Origin: Sulfurisoma sp.
Lineage (GTDB): Bacteria; Pseudomonadota; Gammaproteobacteria; Burkholderiales; Rhodocyclaceae
Direction of reading: 5' to 3'
Assembly (NCBI GenBank): GCA_030691075.1
Contig: JAUYFI010000136.1
Location: forward strand, 1 to 64,000
DNA length: 64,000 nucleotides
Shown one piece after another: positions 60,178-64,000 of the stretch; positions within the stretch are counted from its first letter, which is position 1; every line of letters begins with the position of its first letter. Both the position numbers and the translations under genes were made by a program. The notes beneath the pieces are model-generated. The model was not told the origin of the DNA and made no database searches. It worked only from the letters and a program-made list of their open reading frames with translations.

Positions 60178-60831
60178 TCATTTGCGCTCTCCATGCAGGC
60201 CGTTGATCAGGACATCGAGCGCCTCGTCGAGGAAGCGCTTGGGGTCGGGCAGGTCGCACATCATGTCGCCAAAGGCGCGGGTCCATACGATGATGGAAAA
60301 CATCGGCGAGAAGACGATGCGGGTGGCGAATTCGACCGGCACCGGGCGGAACTCGCCGCTGGCGATGCCGGCTTCGATGATGCGGCCCAGCGCGCGCATG
60401 GCACGGCGGATGATGGTCTCGTAATGCCACTGGGCAATTTCGGGAAAATTGCCGGACTCGGCGACCAGGAGCTTGGGCAGCCCGCCGATGGGCGTGCCCG
60501 CCACCATGCGCCACCAGCCATGGACGAATTCACGCAGGCGTTCGGCCGCGGAAAGGTCGCCGCATTCGACCAGGGCCTCGGCGGCCTCGACCGTCGGCGT
60601 CATCGCGGCCTCAATGGCGGCCTTGAACAGCGCTTCCTTGCTCTCGAAGTAGAGATAGACCGTGCCCTTGCCGACGCCGGCGCGCGCGGCGACATCGTCG
60701 AGGCGCGTCGCGGCGAAGCCCTTCTCGACGAAAAGCTCAAGCGCGGCGGCCGCGAGTTCCGCCGGCCGCGCCTCCTTGCGCCGCTGGCGCGGTTTGGTCA
60801 TCACCTCACAGGGTTCCGCCGCTACCGTCAC
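60178..60831 (-). CDS. TetR-family repressor of the efflux operon
   Basis: 217 residues. The helix-turn-helix is LDDVAARAGVGKGTVYLYFE, followed by SKEALFKAAIE, typical of TetR/AcrR. The ligand domain (75-217) is divergent. Start GTG 60831 has AGGGG at 6 nt, better than ATG 60801, which has GAGG only 2 nt away. A perfect 26-bp palindrome overlaps its promoter, so it very likely represses itself and the pump genes until a ligand binds. Confidence 0.93.
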   Translation of the reverse strand: MTVAAEPCEVMTKPRQRRKEARPAELAAAALELFVEKGFAATRLDDVAARAGVGKGTVYLYFESKEALFKAAIEAAMTPTVEAAEALVECGDLSAAERLREFVHGWWRMVAGTPIGGLPKLLVAESGNFPEIAQWHYETIIRRAMRALGRIIEAGIASGEFRPVPVEFATRIVFSPMFSIIVWTRAFGDMMCDLPDPKRFLDEALDVLINGLHGERK

Positions 60832-60851
60832 GCCTTACCCCTCTCGAAAAT

Positions 60852-60877
60852 AATTACTGACTGGACAGTCAGTAATT
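60852..60877. promoter_or_regulatory. Perfect 26-bp TetR-type operator
   Basis: Arms AATTACTGACTG (60852-60863) and CAGTCAGTAATT (60866-60877) around GA. It lies 20 nt before the TetR gene and covers the end of its -10 element. Confidence 0.85.
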
Positions 60878-60902
60878 TATTGGCGATCGGGCAGGCTGTC
60901 AA
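60874..60902 (-). promoter_or_regulatory. Sigma-70 promoter of the efflux operon
   Basis: Consensus -35 TTGACA (60902-60897), 17-nt spacer, -10 TAAATT (60879-60874). It drives the TetR gene and probably the adaptor, pump, pcm, rhodanese and tolC genes. The overlapping operator gives direct repression. Confidence 0.75.
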
Positions 60903-60944
60903 GGGGAACTCTTCGACAAGCGGCGCCATTGGCCGCGGAACTCT

Positions 60945-63617
60945 CTACATGCGGTGCGCGCGCAGGCGCTTTTCCCCTTCGATGATAAAGAATGCGGCCA
61001 CCGCGACGATGGCGATGTTCCCCCAGTCACTGACGCCGATCGGCGCGGTGGCGAAGGCGGCATTGAGCGGCGCCCAGTAGGTGAAGGCGGACTGCAGCGC
61101 CGCCATGGCGCCGGCGCCCCACCAGACCCAGGGATTGGAAAACGGCGCGAGGGCAAACAGCGACTTGCGCAACGAGCGGCAGTTGAAGAGATAGACGATC
61201 TCGATAGCGACGAAGACATTCACGGCCACGGTGCGCGCCTCGGCCATCGTCCGCCCCGCGTCGAGCGCCAGCAGAAACAGGCCGAAGGCGCCGACCAGCA
61301 TCAGCGCGCCGACCAGCACGATGCGCTCGATCAGCACGCCGTCGAGTATCGGCAGCGCGGGCGGGCGCGGCGGACGGCGCATGATGCCGTGCTCGGCCGG
61401 CTCGAAGGCCAGCGGCAGGCCGAGCAGCACGGCGGTGGTCATGTTGATCCAGAGGATCTGCAGCGGAGTGATCGGCAGCGTGGCGCCGACCAGGATGGCG
61501 GCGAGGATCACCAGGCCTTCGCCGATGTTGGTCGGCAGCGTCCAGGTGATGAACTTGACGAGGTTGTCGTAGATGCCGCGCCCCTCCTCGACGGCGGCTT
61601 CGATGGTGGCGAAGTTGTCGTCGGTCAGCACCATCGCCGCCGCTTCCTTGGCCACGTCGGTGCCACCCAGGCCCATGGCGATGCCGATGTCGGCGGCCTT
61701 CAGCGCCGGAGCATCGTTGACGCCGTCGCCGGTCATCGCCACCACCTCGCCCTGGGCCTGCAGCGCTCGCACCAGGCGCAGCTTCTGCTCCGGCTCGACG
61801 CGGGCGAAGACGTCGTGGCGCATCACCGCCGCCTGTAGCGCCGCGTCGTCGAGTGCCGCCAGTTCGCTGCCCGACAGGGCGTCCGTGTGGCCGTCACGGA
61901 CTATGCCGATCCGCTGGGCGATGGCGCGCGCGGTGTCGATGTGGTCGCCGGTGCTCATCTTCACCCGGATGCCGGCGCCGTGGCAGGTTCTCACCGCCGC
62001 GATGGCGCGCGGGCGCGGCGGGTCGATCATGCCGGCCAGGCCGAGAAAGATCAGATCGCCGGCCGGCGTCGCCTCAATCAGGCGCTCGTCGTCCGCCATG
62101 GCGCGCCGCGCCAGCGCCAGCACGCGCAGTCCGCGCGCCGCCATCATGCCGGCCACCGCCTCGACTGCCGCCGCTTCGAGGCTCGCTTCGCGGCTGTCGC
62201 CATCGAGCATGGCGCGGCAGGCGGGCAGCACGCGCTCGATGGCGCCCTTGACATAGAGCACATGGCGGCCTTCGATCGCGTGCTGCGTGGCCATGGTCTG
62301 GCGCGCCGAGTCGAAGGGCAGTTCGTCGCGCCGGACAAACAGTTCGCGCAGGGTGGCTTCGTCCAGTCCGGCCTTCCGCGCCGCCACCAGCAACGCGGCT
62401 TCCGTGGGATCGCCGGTGATGCGCCACTGGCCCTCGGCCCGGTGCAGCGTGGCGTCGTTGCACAGCACCCCGGCGAGCAGCGCTTCGCGCAGCGCCGGGC
62501 CGGGCAGGACGATCTGGCCGGCGCGCCGCAGTTCGCCCTCGGGCGCGTAGCCGAGTCCCGTCACCTCGAAGGTTTCGCCTCCGGCCCAGAGTTCGGTGAC
62601 GGTCATCGCGTTCTCGGTCAGGGTGCCGGTCTTGTCCGAGCAGATCACGGTGGTGCTGCCGAGCGTTTCCACCGCCGGCAGACGGCGGATGATGGCGCGG
62701 CGCCTGGCCATGCGCGAGACGCCGATGGCCAGGGTGATGGTCATCGCCGCCGGCAGCCCTTCGGGAATCGCGCCGACCGCCAGCGCCACGGCGGCCATGA
62801 ACATGTCGAACAGGCGTTCGCCGCGCAACCAGCCGACCCCCATGGTCAGCGCGGCGAGGCCGAGAATCACCCACAGCAGCAGATTGGCGAACTCCGCCAT
62901 CTTGCGCGTCAGCGGCGTGGCGAGGTCGGGCGCGTTGGCGATGAGTTGCGAGATGCGCCCGGTTTCGGTGGCGTTGCCGGTGGCGATCACCAGTCCCTGG
63001 CCGCTGCCCGCCACCAGCGCGGTGCCGGCATAGGCCATGTTGCGCCGGTCGGCGAGCAGGGTTTCCAGCGGCAAGGGGTCGAGCTGCTTGTCGACCGGTG
63101 CCGCCTCGCCGGTGAGTGCCGCCTCGACGGTGCGCATCTGGCGCCCACCGAGCAGACGCAGGTCGGCGGGAATCTTGTCGCCGGCGGCGAGCCAGACGAT
63201 GTCGCCGGGCACCAGGCCGACGGCGTCCATGCGCCGGCGCTTGCCATCGCGCAGCACCGTCACCTCGGTGGCGACCGAGCGCGCGAGCGCCGCCAGCGCT
63301 TCCTCGGCCTTGCCTTCCTGCACATAGCCGATCAGGGCATTGACCACCACCACGCCGAAGATGACGCTGGAATCGACCCATTCGCCGAGTCCGGCGGTAA
63401 TCGCGCCGGCGGCGATCAGCACCAGCACGAGGGGCTGGATCACCTGGGCGCCGAGCCGGGCCCATGCGCTCTTGCCGGCCTTGCTTGTCGGCCGGTTGGG
63501 GCCGTGGGCGGCCAGCCGTTGCGCCGCTTCGTCTTCGCTCAAGCCCAGGCCGGGATCGACGTCCAGGCGCGCAATCGCCTCGGGAGTAGCGAGGTGGTGC
63601 CAGTCATTGGCGGTCAT
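60945..63617 (-). CDS. P-type cation-transporting ATPase (P2-like)
   Basis: 890 residues from ATG 63617; TTG 63653 would add 12 residues. N-terminal cation-ATPase region, A-domain ALTGEAAPVD, TM4 PEGLP, phosphorylation loop CSDKTGTLTENAM, KGAIERVL of the nucleotide domain and hinge MTGDGVNDAPALKAADIGIA are intact. In TM6 the Ca-pump Asn is kept but the Asp four residues on is Ala (LWINMTTAV), so the transported ion is probably not Ca2+; K+, Na+ or Mg2+ are possible. Long C-terminal region with four more spans. Confidence 0.92.
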   Translation of the reverse strand: MTANDWHHLATPEAIARLDVDPGLGLSEDEAAQRLAAHGPNRPTSKAGKSAWARLGAQVIQPLVLVLIAAGAITAGLGEWVDSSVIFGVVVVNALIGYVQEGKAEEALAALARSVATEVTVLRDGKRRRMDAVGLVPGDIVWLAAGDKIPADLRLLGGRQMRTVEAALTGEAAPVDKQLDPLPLETLLADRRNMAYAGTALVAGSGQGLVIATGNATETGRISQLIANAPDLATPLTRKMAEFANLLLWVILGLAALTMGVGWLRGERLFDMFMAAVALAVGAIPEGLPAAMTITLAIGVSRMARRRAIIRRLPAVETLGSTTVICSDKTGTLTENAMTVTELWAGGETFEVTGLGYAPEGELRRAGQIVLPGPALREALLAGVLCNDATLHRAEGQWRITGDPTEAALLVAARKAGLDEATLRELFVRRDELPFDSARQTMATQHAIEGRHVLYVKGAIERVLPACRAMLDGDSREASLEAAAVEAVAGMMAARGLRVLALARRAMADDERLIEATPAGDLIFLGLAGMIDPPRPRAIAAVRTCHGAGIRVKMSTGDHIDTARAIAQRIGIVRDGHTDALSGSELAALDDAALQAAVMRHDVFARVEPEQKLRLVRALQAQGEVVAMTGDGVNDAPALKAADIGIAMGLGGTDVAKEAAAMVLTDDNFATIEAAVEEGRGIYDNLVKFITWTLPTNIGEGLVILAAILVGATLPITPLQILWINMTTAVLLGLPLAFEPAEHGIMRRPPRPPALPILDGVLIERIVLVGALMLVGAFGLFLLALDAGRTMAEARTVAVNVFVAIEIVYLFNCRSLRKSLFALAPFSNPWVWWGAGAMAALQSAFTYWAPLNAAFATAPIGVSDWGNIAIVAVAAFFIIEGEKRLRAHRM

Positions 63618-63657
63618 GGCGGGCGCGGTCGGCGAATACGCACGGTCGGGCAACGAC

Positions 63658-64000
63658 TCAGTTCGCGAGCTTCTTCCGCGCCAGGTACTTGCGGACGATA
63701 TCCAGCAGCGCGGCCGCGTCGTCGAGTTCGAGCAGCATCTGCCGCGCGGCGTTGGGAATGGGCAGCACTTCGCAGAAGCGACGGCCGACCCAGGCCGCGT
63801 CGTCGAAGCGATGCAGCGCCGCCGGCCCCACGGGACGCTGGTCGCCCAGGTCGGCGACGATGGCGCGCAACAGCGTCACCAGCCCGGCGCATTCGAGCGG
63901 CACCGCCTGCGGCGGCGGGTCGGGCAGCAACTCGATCTCGCCAAGGACGAGGCCCGAGGGCTCGGCCCAGTGGCGCAGCACGCGAAAGCGCTCGCCGCCG
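63658..64000 (-). CDS. Lon substrate-binding (LAN) domain protein, 5' end missing
   Basis: The last 113 residues of a gene that runs off the window; the reading frame is open to 64000 and begins GGERFRVLRHW, the core strand of the Lon N-terminal domain. CEVLPIPNAARQMLLELDDA near the end matches the helical half. It is probably a stand-alone Lon-domain protein as no ATPase domain follows. It ends 40 nt before the P-type ATPase start. Confidence 0.85.
   Translation of the reverse strand, partial: GGERFRVLRHWAEPSGLVLGEIELLPDPPPQAVPLECAGLVTLLRAIVADLGDQRPVGPAALHRFDDAAWVGRRFCEVLPIPNAARQMLLELDDAAALLDIVRKYLARKKLAN

Noticed and set aside
60801..60831. ATG 60801 as TetR start
   Set aside because: GAGG is only 2 nt away, while GTG 60831 has AGGGG at good spacing. 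Not excluded by protein sequence.

Overview
This is high-GC DNA from a Gram-negative bacterium. Gene order and families point to a betaproteobacterium, probably Rhodocyclales: waaC-waaA next to Uma2/tolC/rhodanese/pcm-like genes, FecR proteins with TbpB-like C-termini, and swarms of short palindromic repeats. The taxon is inferred by eye from gene content, not from a database search. I saw no rRNA, tRNA, transposase, phage gene or CRISPR array.

Region 1 (1-13.6 kb) is accessory DNA. It holds a 1750-residue RTX/S-layer-like protein, a two-gene hypothetical operon, a trypsin-like protease with a Calx-beta domain, a TacA/TacT-type toxin-antitoxin pair, a GIY-YIG protein and two GT4 glycosyltransferases. 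Every gap is filled with one family of short hairpin repeats, often amplified in tandem. Region 2 (13.9-19.7 kb) carries, on the minus strand, a CHASE2 nucleotide cyclase, a FecR protein and a TPR/outer-membrane barrel. A Crp-type regulator is divergent from them. Region 3 (19.7-30.7 kb) is a plus-strand surface-glycan operon: a Wzm/Wzt ABC exporter, a GNAT protein, two LpxL-like acyltransferases, an acyltransferase-3, two radical SAM enzymes with a small secreted protein between them, and a GT-C-like membrane protein. Region 4 (30.9-35.9 kb) has a second TPR-barrel/FecR cassette and a CAP-domain protein.

Region 5 (35.9-50.7 kb, minus strand) is a tightly coupled 15-gene glycan operon: dTDP-rhamnose genes, a UDP-sugar dehydrogenase and epimerase, a flippase, glycosyltransferases, a methyltransferase and an asparagine synthase-like amidotransferase. 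Its first two genes are a Phd-type antitoxin and a PIN toxin. Region 6 (50.8-64 kb) is housekeeping and envelope: waaC, waaA, Uma2, then a minus-strand TetR-adaptor-RND-pcm-rhodanese-tolC series with a clear operator/promoter, a P-type ATPase, and the end of a Lon-domain protein cut by the window edge.

The most interesting regulatory signal is a perfect CRP-type site (TGTGA-N6-TCACA) upstream of the RTX gene and a 9-of-10 match just before the Crp-type gene itself. That protein keeps the Arg-Glu-Arg recognition pattern of CRP and sits beside a cyclase gene. The most interesting possible system is the pair of FecR/TbpB-like plus TPR-barrel cassettes. They resemble Slam-type secretion pairs and flank the glycan export operon.
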